Positions 1-5,903 of a stretch of DNA of 10,374 nt are shown piece by piece. The position numbers were made by a program, and so were the translations under genes. How positions within the stretch are numbered: the stretch's first letter is position 1; each line of letters starts with the position of its first letter. Below the pieces are notes generated by a model, which was not told the origin of the DNA, did no database searches, and saw only the letters and a list, made by a program, of their open reading frames with translations. Source of the DNA: Pseudomonadota bacterium (GTDB lineage: Bacteria > Pseudomonadota > Alphaproteobacteria > Micropepsales > Micropepsaceae); the NCBI GenBank assembly GCA_021817355.1, contig JAKAVI010000054.1, positions 1 through 10,374 of the forward strand, written 5' to 3'.

Positions 1-47
1 GGCCCGCCCCCCAAAATGAGAACTTTGGTATGGACGGTCTCGGACAT
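1..47 (-). CDS. lpd: dihydrolipoyl dehydrogenase (E3), N-terminal fragment, cut by window edge
   Basis: An ATG at 47-45 lies 2 bp after the bkdB stop (50-52). It opens a frame that stays open to the window edge and reads MSETVHTKVLILGGGP. This is the typical start of a lipoamide dehydrogenase: a short polar lead, a hydrophobic beta strand (KVLIL) and the beginning of the FAD dinucleotide-binding loop GxGxxG. E3 re-oxidises the dihydrolipoyl arm of E2 and passes electrons to NAD+. The position directly after E1-alpha, E1-beta and E2 is where lpdV sits in the Pseudomonas putida bkd operon, so this is probably the dedicated E3 of the complex. Only 15 full codons are visible, so the identification rests on the flavoprotein start plus operon context. 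Another FAD/NAD-binding oxidoreductase cannot be fully excluded. Confidence 0.8.
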   Translation of the reverse strand, partial: MSETVHTKVLILGGG

Positions 48-49
48 GC

Positions 50-1333
50 TCACTCCATGAACAATAGCGCCGGGTGCTGCAACACAGACTTGATGCGCTG
101 TATGAATTCCGCTGCATCATAGCCGTCGACCACACGGTGATCAAAACTCGACGACAGATTCATCATCTTGCGAACGATGACGCTCCCATCGCGTACCACC
201 GGGCGCTCAACTATGGCGTTGGGGCCGATGATGGCGACTTCCGGATGATTGATCACCGGGGTGGTAACCAGCCCACCCAGTGGACCAAGGCTTGTGATGG
301 TGATCGTCGAACCTTGAAGATCTTCGGCCTTTGCCTTGTTTTCCCGCGTCGCCGCTGCTAGCCGAGCGACCTCGGCCGCACACTGCCATATGTCGAGGGC
401 TTCGGCATGACGTACCACTGGTACGACAAGTCCATTTGCAGTCTGGGTGGCGATACCGATATGTACCGCCTTATGGCGATGGACTATCCCTGCTTCGTCA
501 TCGAACCGAGCGTTGATTTGCGGGTAATCGGGCAGCACCTTCACCAGAGCGCGCATGAAAAACGGCAATACGTTCAGCTTCGGTTGATCGGCCCTTTTAT
601 TCGCGTTGAGATGGGCGCGCAGCGCTTCCAATTCCGTCATGTCGACTTCATCTACGTATGCAAAATGCGGAATGCGACGCTTGGCTTCCTGCATCTTCTC
701 GGCTATTTTCCGTCGCAGGCCGATAACCTTGATATCTTCTACGCCTTCGCGCACTGCTCTCTGGCTGGTGGAAGCAGCATACCGTCCGCCGCTGGCCACA
801 AACGCGTCCAGATCGTCATGGGTGATACGCCCACCCGGTCCGGTGCCAGGCACAAATTGCAGTTCAATGCCGAGCTCACGCGCCCTCTGCCGAATAGCAG
901 GAGAGGCAACTGGCTTTTCACCCGTTCCGCGGGTCACAAATGCCGCCTGCGCCGGCAGACTGCTGCTGGACGCGGACACGGGATTTTCCGAGATGGCCTC
1001 ACTCCGAGGAGGCATTGGGTTGCGGCTGGAATGGAATACTGCCTCCGAGGAAGGATGTGACGCTGGTGGCAGGGGTCTGGATCCCTCCTGCGCGCCAATA
1101 TCAAACTCGACGAGCGGCGCCCCGACCGCTGCCATCTCGCCTGGAGTTCCATGAAGCGCAATGATCTTGCCTGCTACCGGCGAGGTCATCTCCACGGTCG
1201 CCTTGTCCGTCATGACATCGACGAGATTTTGGTCTTCCTCGACGACATCTCCGACCTGGACATGCCAGACTACGATCTCGGCCTCTGCGGTTCCTTCCCC
1301 GACATCAGGTAGCTTATAGACATAGGTTCCCAT
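50..1333 (-). CDS. bkdB: branched-chain 2-oxoacid dehydrogenase E2, dihydrolipoyl acyltransferase
   Basis: This 427-residue protein is the core acyltransferase of the branched-chain 2-oxoacid dehydrogenase complex. It accepts the branched acyl group from E1 on a lipoyl arm and transfers it to CoA. The order of domains is clear. Residues 1-80 form a lipoyl domain with the lipoylated lysine K44 in DVMTDKATVEM. Residues 84-140 are a Ser/Pro/Ala-rich flexible linker. Residues 143-180 are the peripheral-subunit binding domain (VASPAIRQRARELGI, GPGGRIT), which docks E1 or E3. Residues 200-427 are the catalytic domain, ending in SSFDHRVVDG with catalytic H399 and D403. There is one lipoyl domain, as in BkdB, rather than the two or three often seen in pyruvate dehydrogenase E2. 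The ATG at 1333 directly abuts the bkdA2 stop, which implies translational coupling. The E1 partners are of BCKDH type, so the branched-chain assignment is firm. Confidence 0.95.
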   Translation of the reverse strand: MGTYVYKLPDVGEGTAEAEIVVWHVQVGDVVEEDQNLVDVMTDKATVEMTSPVAGKIIALHGTPGEMAAVGAPLVEFDIGAQEGSRPLPPASHPSSEAVFHSSRNPMPPRSEAISENPVSASSSSLPAQAAFVTRGTGEKPVASPAIRQRARELGIELQFVPGTGPGGRITHDDLDAFVASGGRYAASTSQRAVREGVEDIKVIGLRRKIAEKMQEAKRRIPHFAYVDEVDMTELEALRAHLNANKRADQPKLNVLPFFMRALVKVLPDYPQINARFDDEAGIVHRHKAVHIGIATQTANGLVVPVVRHAEALDIWQCAAEVARLAAATRENKAKAEDLQGSTITITSLGPLGGLVTTPVINHPEVAIIGPNAIVERPVVRDGSVIVRKMMNLSSSFDHRVVDGYDAAEFIQRIKSVLQHPALLFME

Positions 1334-2347
1334 TCAGCCCTCCAGCACGCGGCGCATGGCAGCACTCACCCGCTCCGGCCCGGGGAAGTACTCCCATTCG
1401 AAGGCGTGGGGATAAGGCGTGTCCCAACCCGTCACGCGTTCGATCGGTGCTTCAAGGTGATAGAAGCAGTGCTCTTGCACAAGCGCGGAAAGCTCGGCGC
1501 CGTAGCCGCTCGTGCGGGTGGCTTCGTGCACAATCACGCAATGTCCGGTTTTTTGGACGGACGCTACGATGGTCTCGATATCCACGGGCAGGAGCGTGCG
1601 TAGATCGATCACTTCCGCATCGATCCCCGACGCCTCGGCGGCAGTCAGAGCGACATAGACCATCGTACCATAGGCAAGAACCGTCATCTGCTCGCCGGGA
1701 CGTATGATATTGGCCCGCCCGAGCGGTACCGTGTAATAACCGTCCGGCACCTGGCTCGCGGGGTGCTTGGACCAGGGCACGACCGGTTGATCGTGGCGGC
1801 CATTGAACGGCCCGTTATAGATGCGCTTGGGCTCCAGAAAAATCACCGGATCATCATCTTCGATGGCAGATATCAGCAATCCCTTGGCATCATATGGGGT
1901 GGACGGAATCACTGTCTTCAGCCCTGTGACATGGGTGAAGATGGCTTCGGGGCTCTGGCTGTGGGTTTGTCCACCGAAAATACCGCCGCCATAAGGCGTA
2001 CGCACGGTCATCGCCGCCGAGAAATCACCGGCAGAGCGATAGCGCAGTCGTGCGGCTTCCGAGACAAGCTGGTCAAACGCCGGGTAGATATAGTCGGCAA
2101 ATTGGATTTCAACCACGGGCCTCAGACCATAGGCGCCCATGCCAATGGCAGTGGCGATAATTACAGCCTCACCGCTCGGCGTGTCGAAACAACGGGTGAC
2201 GCCATATTTCTTTTGCAGACCTTCCGTAGCCCGGAAGACGCCCCCAAAATAGCCAACATCCTCACCAAAGATGAGCACATTGGGATCCCGCTCCAACATG
2301 GTGTCCATCGCGGAGTTGAGTGCCTGAATCATGTTCATTGTCGGCAT
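1334..2347 (-). CDS. bkdA2: branched-chain 2-oxoacid dehydrogenase E1 beta subunit
   Basis: This is the beta subunit of the thiamine-diphosphate-dependent E1 decarboxylase, which acts on 2-oxoisovalerate and the other branched-chain oxoacids with BkdA1. I place the start at the ATG at 2347, giving 337 residues that begin MPTMNMIQALNSAMD. The frame is open upstream to 2389, but that extension lies inside the 3' end of bkdA1 and does not look like family sequence. The chosen ATG follows the bkdA1 stop after 2 bp. Visible family features are IFGEDVGYFGGVFR (residues 27-39), the ThDP-activating glutamate in TPSGEAVI (E60), GMGAYGLRPVVEIQF (69-83), GGQTHSQSPEA, the K+-loop region, VVHEATRTSGYGAE and the C-terminal IERVTGWDTPYPH. 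The last two resemble P. putida BkdA2 as I remember it almost word for word. E1-beta supplies the pyrimidine-binding half of the active site. Confidence 0.95.
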   Translation of the reverse strand: MPTMNMIQALNSAMDTMLERDPNVLIFGEDVGYFGGVFRATEGLQKKYGVTRCFDTPSGEAVIIATAIGMGAYGLRPVVEIQFADYIYPAFDQLVSEAARLRYRSAGDFSAAMTVRTPYGGGIFGGQTHSQSPEAIFTHVTGLKTVIPSTPYDAKGLLISAIEDDDPVIFLEPKRIYNGPFNGRHDQPVVPWSKHPASQVPDGYYTVPLGRANIIRPGEQMTVLAYGTMVYVALTAAEASGIDAEVIDLRTLLPVDIETIVASVQKTGHCVIVHEATRTSGYGAELSALVQEHCFYHLEAPIERVTGWDTPYPHAFEWEYFPGPERVSAAMRRVLEG

Positions 2348-2349
2348 GA

Positions 2350-3579
2350 TCAGATCCCCATTTCCTGACGTTGCTTGCGGATATGCCACGGCATGTCCTT
2401 GTAGACGTCCTCAAACATGGTTCTGACGCTCGGCTTGGCCTGCCCCAGCGTCCCGAGTGCGGAGGCTTCGCGATCGGAGGAACGCACCTGCTCAACCGCA
2501 TCCTTGTGCGCAGCTTCGTGTCGTGCCTCGTCCCATTCGCCAAGCTGTATCAGATGGTTTTTCAGCCGCTCGATCGGATCGCCAAATGGCCAGGCCTTCG
2601 CCTCATCCAGCGGCCGGTATCTTGATGGATCGTCACTCGTCGAGTGCCCCTCTACCCGGTAGGTATAGAGCTCTATCAGCGTCGCACCCATATTGCTGCG
2701 CGCACGTTCCGCAGCCCACTGCGTAGCTGCATAGACGGCAAGGAAGTCATTACCGTCGACGCGAAGACCCGGAAGACCATAACCGATAGCGCGGCTTGCA
2801 AATGTTGTGTCATCCCCCCCCGCGATTCCAGAAAAGCTGGAAATCGCCCATTGGTTGTTCACCACGTTGAGAATAACCGGAGCACGGTAAACCGCAGCAA
2901 AAGTGCATGCATGATGAAAGTCGCCTTCCGCAGTGGTACCTTCACCAACCCAGCTTGCGGCGATGCGATCATCCCCTTTATAGGCAGACGCCATCGCCCA
3001 GCCGACCGCCTGTGGAAACTGGGTGCCAAGATTCCCGCTGATCGAGAAGAAGCCGTAGTCCTTCGCCGAATACATGATCGGCAGCTGCCGCCCCTTTAGG
3101 GGGTCGGCAGGATTGGAGTAGACCTGGCACATCATCTTGAAGAGCGGATAACCACGCGCGATCAGGATTCCCTGCTGGCGGTAGCTCGGAAAGCACATAT
3201 CATCATGCTCGAGCGCGAAACTTGCAGCAGTGGCAACCGCTTCTTCGCCGGTACTCTTCATGTAAAATGAGGTACGGCCCTGACGCTGCGCCCGGTACAT
3301 GCGGTCGTCATAGGCCCGGGTTAGAAGCATGGATACAAGACCGCGGCGCAGGGTATCGGGGCCCAGCCTGGGGTCCCAGGGACCGACAGCGTGGTGCTTC
3401 GAATCGAGAACGCGAATCAGGCCATAGGCCAGGTCCGCGATATCATGCGGCCTTACGCCAGTATCAGGCCGCCGTACATTCCCAGGCTCGGGTACTACCA
3501 GCCCGGTAAAGTCCGGACTGTCACCCGGCCGATGTTTGGGTTGGGGTACGCGCAGGCTGAGCGGTTTACGATTCTTCAA
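2350..3579 (-). CDS. bkdA1: branched-chain 2-oxoacid dehydrogenase E1 alpha subunit (TTG start)
   Basis: This 409-residue protein is the ThDP-binding alpha subunit of E1. P. putida BkdA1 is 410 residues as I remember it, and the two match from the first residues (PLSLRVPQPKHRPG) to the last (MPWHIRKQRQEMG). Visible motifs are SFYMKSTGEEAV (104-115), DMCFPSYRQQ (127-136), DPLKGRQLPIMYS (159-171), the ThDP/Mg motif starting VGEGTTAEGDFH and closing at NN (residues 241-242), and the mobile loop GHSTSDDPSRYR (311-322). The start codon is TTG at 3579. There is no in-frame ATG nearby, the homologous N-terminus begins here, and GGAGG sits 7 nt upstream. The motif has GEG where the textbook signature is GDG, so Glu replaces the Mg-ligating Asp. 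It heads the bkdA1-bkdA2-bkdB-lpd operon. No bkdR-type regulator gene is adjacent. Confidence 0.95.
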   Translation of the reverse strand: MKNRKPLSLRVPQPKHRPGDSPDFTGLVVPEPGNVRRPDTGVRPHDIADLAYGLIRVLDSKHHAVGPWDPRLGPDTLRRGLVSMLLTRAYDDRMYRAQRQGRTSFYMKSTGEEAVATAASFALEHDDMCFPSYRQQGILIARGYPLFKMMCQVYSNPADPLKGRQLPIMYSAKDYGFFSISGNLGTQFPQAVGWAMASAYKGDDRIAASWVGEGTTAEGDFHHACTFAAVYRAPVILNVVNNQWAISSFSGIAGGDDTTFASRAIGYGLPGLRVDGNDFLAVYAATQWAAERARSNMGATLIELYTYRVEGHSTSDDPSRYRPLDEAKAWPFGDPIERLKNHLIQLGEWDEARHEAAHKDAVEQVRSSDREASALGTLGQAKPSVRTMFEDVYKDMPWHIRKQRQEMGI

Positions 3580-3586
3580 GCAGCGC

Positions 3587-3591
3587 CCTCC
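3587..3591 (-). promoter_or_regulatory. Shine-Dalgarno deciding the TTG start of bkdA1
   Basis: GGAGG on the minus strand ends 7 nt before the TTG at 3579-3577, which is ideal spacing. It supports initiation at TTG in a frame with no usable ATG. Confidence 0.7.
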
Positions 3592-3639
3592 GTGACCATA
3601 CCGACGATCGCACCGTCGCAGGTTTGTTATGGGCGTGGA

Positions 3640-3667
3640 ATTATCTTGCGCGTTAGAGCGGCGTCAA
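3640..3667 (-). promoter_or_regulatory. putative sigma70-type promoter of the bkd operon
   Basis: On the minus strand, TTGACG (3667-3662; 5 of 6 to TTGACA) is followed after 16 bp by GATAAT (3645-3640; 5 of 6 to TATAAT). Shifting the -10 by one base gives ATAATT at 17 bp. Transcription would start near 3633, leaving a leader of about 54 nt before the bkdA1 TTG. This is the best-matching promoter in the window. It suggests that bkd is transcribed separately from the fix genes although all run in the same direction. Sequence match only. Confidence 0.55.
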
Positions 3668-3694
3668 GCTGCGATATCAGTGTCGCTAAAGTCC

Positions 3695-3739
3695 GCAATA
3701 AGCACATAGGCGGCGTGCGCAGGCTGGCAAGAAGCACAT
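3695..3739. repeat. pair of 13-bp direct repeats upstream of the bkd promoter
   Basis: GCAATAAGCACAT at 3695-3707 and GCAAGAAGCACAT at 3727-3739 agree at 12 of 13 bases and start 32 bp apart, close to three helical turns. Relative to a start site near 3633 they are centred around -68 and -100, where activator or repressor sites are often found. They lie in non-coding DNA between usp and bkdA1. A transcription factor dimer of dimers is the natural reading. I do not recognise the motif. Confidence 0.5.
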
Positions 3740-3761
3740 TAAAGGGACGGGGTAAGACGCA

Positions 3762-4610
3762 TCAATGCATCAGGAGCAAGGGCACTTGTGCGGAGCTTGT
3801 AAGGTCGATCGTGTTGCCACCGAACAAGGTCTCGCCAATCCGGCTATGGCCATAGCCGCCAGCGACGATGAGGCTAGCCCCATCGGTTTGTGCGCCGCGG
3901 AGCAGCGCCAGGCCCGCACTGCCGCCATCAGGTTCGAGTTCGCGCAAACCAGCTTCAACTCCGTGCAATCGCAAATAATCGCGCGCAGCCTCGGATGTTG
4001 GCCTGTGCCTCGCCCCAACAGTATAGAGCGTCACCTTGGGACTTTTCTTCAGAAACGGAAGTGCAGCGTGCAAGGCATGAGCTGCAACCGCTCCGCCATC
4101 CCAACCCACAGCGCAATGCGCGGTAAGGTCACGGATCGCAAGATCCGGAACCAATAGAATTGGCCGGTGGCTCTTCGTTAGTAGCTCTAAAAATACACTA
4201 TGGGCATCGCCTGGTGCAGCCGAGGTTACAACCAGATCGGAAAGCTTGGATGCGGCGAGCAGAACCGCTGCGGGCTGGCCGAACAAGTTGCGAAACGAGC
4301 AGCTGACGCGGGAGGGATCCGCAGACTTGGCATCAAGTTCGACATTTCGGGCAGCCGTGACGGTACGGATGGCTTCGCGCGCGCGTTCAGCCTCCTTGCG
4401 CGCCATCATTTCCGCGCTGTCAATAACCTGCTGAACGACCTCGGGGGTCATGGGAGCCCCCATGACGGGCACAGCAGTACGTGGATCGGGATGGACAAAC
4501 AGCGCCGTGACATGCCCCTGAAACAGCGAGGCAGCGGCGAGCGCAGCTTCGATTACCGCCTTGTCGTCGGGGCCGCCATTGACCGCCGCGATGATCGCCT
4601 TATAGCCCAT
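3762..4610 (-). CDS. universal stress protein, tandem UspA-type
   Basis: This 282-residue soluble protein has the length and pattern of two fused UspA domains. The N-terminal half opens with a short beta strand (MGYKAIIAAVNGG) and an alpha/beta fold with HVTALFVHPDP near residues 33-43. The second half (about 162-282) ends in the conserved segment LIVAGGYGHSRIGETLFGG (247-265) and VPLLLMH. That GGYGHSR(x)GG stretch is the nucleotide-binding loop region of the family. The exact G-2x-G-9x-G(S/T) signature is not perfect, so ATP binding is uncertain. The ATG at 4610 lies 6 bp after the fixK stop, so it is almost certainly cotranscribed with fixK. Universal stress proteins are often members of FNR/FixK regulons, which fits this position. 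The molecular target is unknown. Confidence 0.88.
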   Translation of the reverse strand: MGYKAIIAAVNGGPDDKAVIEAALAAASLFQGHVTALFVHPDPRTAVPVMGAPMTPEVVQQVIDSAEMMARKEAERAREAIRTVTAARNVELDAKSADPSRVSCSFRNLFGQPAAVLLAASKLSDLVVTSAAPGDAHSVFLELLTKSHRPILLVPDLAIRDLTAHCAVGWDGGAVAAHALHAALPFLKKSPKVTLYTVGARHRPTSEAARDYLRLHGVEAGLRELEPDGGSAGLALLRGAQTDGASLIVAGGYGHSRIGETLFGGNTIDLTSSAQVPLLLMH

Positions 4611-4616
4611 GTTGGC

Positions 4617-5312
4617 CTATTCCCCGCCTTCAGCCACATCCTCAAGAGCTTCGATATTGCGCAATTCAACGTGATGCCGGTCGGGAATTTCGATCAGCCT
4701 TTCACGTTTCAGGTCGGTGAGTGCGCGGCATACGGTTTCGATGGTCAGTCCGAGATAGTCGGCAATGTCCTGACGCCCCATGGGTAACAGCACCTGATCC
4801 CCATCACCGGCATCGCGCCGGTTTGCGATCAGCAGAAGAAATGACGCAACCCGTTCCTTGGCGGTCTGCCGTCCCAGCATCACCAGATGCTCCTGGGCCG
4901 CGGACAGCTCACGACACAGCATCGCCATCAGTTCCTTGCGCAGGGGAGGCAATTCCTCGGCCAGCCGCTCAACCTGACCACGCGGCCAGCGCAGGACGAC
5001 CACATCTCCCAGAGCTTCTGCAGTCAGCGAGTATTCCTCATCCAGTGCGAAGCCAAAGACATCTCCTGGCAAAACGAATTCCGCAATCTGACGCCGCCCG
5101 TCAGGACGGATCTTGCACAGCCGCACGCCTCCCTCGACCAGCTTGTAGGAGTAGCGGGCCGCGTCACCTTCATTGAAAATGGTCTGGTTGCGGGCGAAAT
5201 GAAGCGACGTCGATACCGCCTTGAGGGGAAATAGCGCATCGTCTTCCTGGAAGACAAGTTCCAGGGATGTGCGGGCGCCGTTTGCATAGGCGGGCTGAAC
5301 ATTAAAGGACAT
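4617..5312 (-). CDS. fixK: CRP/FNR-family regulator, FixK type
   Basis: This 231-residue protein has a cyclic-nucleotide-like beta barrel (about 27-118: FNEGDAARYSYKLVEGGVRLCK, LPGDVFGF), a dimerisation helix (about 119-150) and a C-terminal winged helix-turn-helix (MGRQDIADYLGLTIETVCRALTDLKR, 178-203). The recognition helix has the E-x-x-x-R pair (E192, R196) that reads TTGA-type half sites. The N-terminal cysteine cluster of FNR is absent (cysteines only at 66, 133 and 195), so it is not an Fe-S oxygen sensor and belongs to the FixK class, whose level is set by FixJ. By my remembered alignment with Bradyrhizobium FixK2, position G179 corresponds to the redox-sensitive C183, so that switch is missing, while C195 sits where FixK2 has a serine. 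It should activate microaerobic genes such as high-affinity oxidases, none of which is visible here. Expression is probably FixJ-driven. Confidence 0.9.
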   Translation of the reverse strand: MSFNVQPAYANGARTSLELVFQEDDALFPLKAVSTSLHFARNQTIFNEGDAARYSYKLVEGGVRLCKIRPDGRRQIAEFVLPGDVFGFALDEEYSLTAEALGDVVVLRWPRGQVERLAEELPPLRKELMAMLCRELSAAQEHLVMLGRQTAKERVASFLLLIANRRDAGDGDQVLLPMGRQDIADYLGLTIETVCRALTDLKRERLIEIPDRHHVELRNIEALEDVAEGGE

Positions 5313-5339
5313 GGGCCTTGGCCTTTTTTCTTCCCGCCA

Positions 5340-5400
5340 ATAATGCTCTTGGCAAAGATTAGGAGAAAGTTAGGATTGTCCCGTACGTAGAGTTGCGTAG
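5340..5400 (-). promoter_or_regulatory. putative FixJ-dependent promoter of fixK
   Basis: The plus strand carries GTACGTAG at 5383-5390, an exact match to the FixJ-box consensus I remember (GTAMGTAG), and TTGCGTAG at 5393-5400 (6 of 8), offset by exactly 10 bp. On the minus strand a -10-like CATTAT lies at 5345-5340, which would put the start site near 5333 and the two boxes at about -50 to -67. That is close to the -44 to -69 zone known for FixJ on Sinorhizobium fixK. The -35 region reads TTTCTC, which is poor, as expected for an activator-dependent promoter. Between them TCCTAA occurs twice, 11 bp apart (5375-5370 and 5364-5359). Pattern match only. Confidence 0.5.
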
Positions 5401-5402
5401 TC

Positions 5403-5807
5403 TTAATGACGCACTTCCGGGACGTCGCTACGTGCCGCGAATGCACGGTCAATCCAGAACTTGAGGTCGTCCGCCAGTACAGGCTTGTGCAGGAGCTTGA
5501 GCACACCAGACTCCCTGGCGCGCTGGGCCGCCTGGTCATCGTGACGCCCGGTCAGGAGAATGGCCGGCGTTTGTACCCTCCTGCGACGGAGCAGCTCGAT
5601 AAGCTCAAGACCATCCAACCCGGGCATATGCAGGTCGACGATGAGACACCCCGGCTCCACAGCCGGCTTGGCGCTCAGATAGGCTGCTGCGCAGTCGAAA
5701 TCAAACACCGTGAGCCCGTAGGACTCCAGAAGGGCCCTCAGAGAATCGCGCACGGCATCGTCATCATCTACGATACAAACCATGAATGAAGCGCATTCCA
5801 TCGCCAA
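5403..5807 (-). CDS. single-domain response regulator (receiver only)
   Basis: The roughly 134-residue product is a lone CheY-like receiver domain. Counting from the TTG at 5807, it has the acidic pocket in CIVDDDDAVRDSL (D14-D15), the phospho-acceptor D58 in LIVDLHMPG, T86 in ILLTGRHDD and K108 in LLHKPVL. All five key positions are present, so it should be phosphorylatable. It has no DNA-binding or enzymatic output. The start is ambiguous. The TTG at 5807 has GGAGG 7 nt upstream, the ATG at 5801 has that same GGAGG 13 nt upstream, and the ATG at 5783 begins right at the first strand. I prefer TTG or the ATG at 5801. It lies between fixJ (96 bp upstream) and fixK (90 bp downstream), like bll2758 of Bradyrhizobium as I remember that locus. 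A role as a phosphate sink or modulator of FixL is inference. Confidence 0.88.
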   Translation of the reverse strand: MAMECASFMVCIVDDDDAVRDSLRALLESYGLTVFDFDCAAAYLSAKPAVEPGCLIVDLHMPGLDGLELIELLRRRRVQTPAILLTGRHDDQAAQRARESGVLKLLHKPVLADDLKFWIDRAFAARSDVPEVRH

Positions 5808-5814
5808 ATCATGA

Positions 5815-5819
5815 CCTCC
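5815..5819 (-). promoter_or_regulatory. Shine-Dalgarno of the receiver gene, favouring a TTG start
   Basis: GGAGG on the minus strand ends 7 nt before TTG (5807) and 13 nt before the in-frame ATG (5801). Spacing favours TTG. The GGGCGG that overlaps it (5823-5818) could pair with CCGCCC at 5888-5883 in a longer transcript. Confidence 0.5.
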
Positions 5820-5862
5820 GCCCGTTTACCCCCCGGAACAGGAGTGCCGTCGCAACTGCGGT

Positions 5863-5897
5863 ATTATGCGCTGATGCACGAAGGGCGGTATACGTAA
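5863..5897 (-). promoter_or_regulatory. possible promoter and weak FixJ-like box ahead of the receiver gene
   Basis: In the 96 bp between fixJ and the receiver gene, the minus strand has CATAAT (5868-5863; 5 of 6 to TATAAT). About 25 bp upstream of it is TTACGTAT (5897-5890), whose complement ATACGTAA matches 6 of 8 positions of the FixJ-box consensus. A -35 is not evident (ATACCG). The box would sit nearer to the start site than in the fixK promoter. A separate FixJ-dependent transcript for the receiver is possible but weakly supported. Confidence 0.28.
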
Positions 5898-5903
5898 GAT
5901 TGC

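Noticed and set aside
407..1154. Long rightward open frames antisense to bkdB (217 and 182 codons)
   Set aside because: They lie fully inside a confidently identified gene on the other strand, have no recognisable domain and look like GC-rich shadow frames.
3668..3761. Intrinsic terminator after usp
   Set aside because: I found no GC-rich hairpin followed by a T-run on the minus strand. Only a short GCGA-N8-TCGC inverted repeat (3671-3686) is present, so termination there is not supported.
5313..5402. FNR/FixK box for autoregulation directly upstream of fixK
   Set aside because: No TTGA-N6-TCAA-like sequence occurs in these 90 bp. Only TCTTGGCAAAGA (5347-5358), a short imperfect palindrome, is present and does not fit the consensus.
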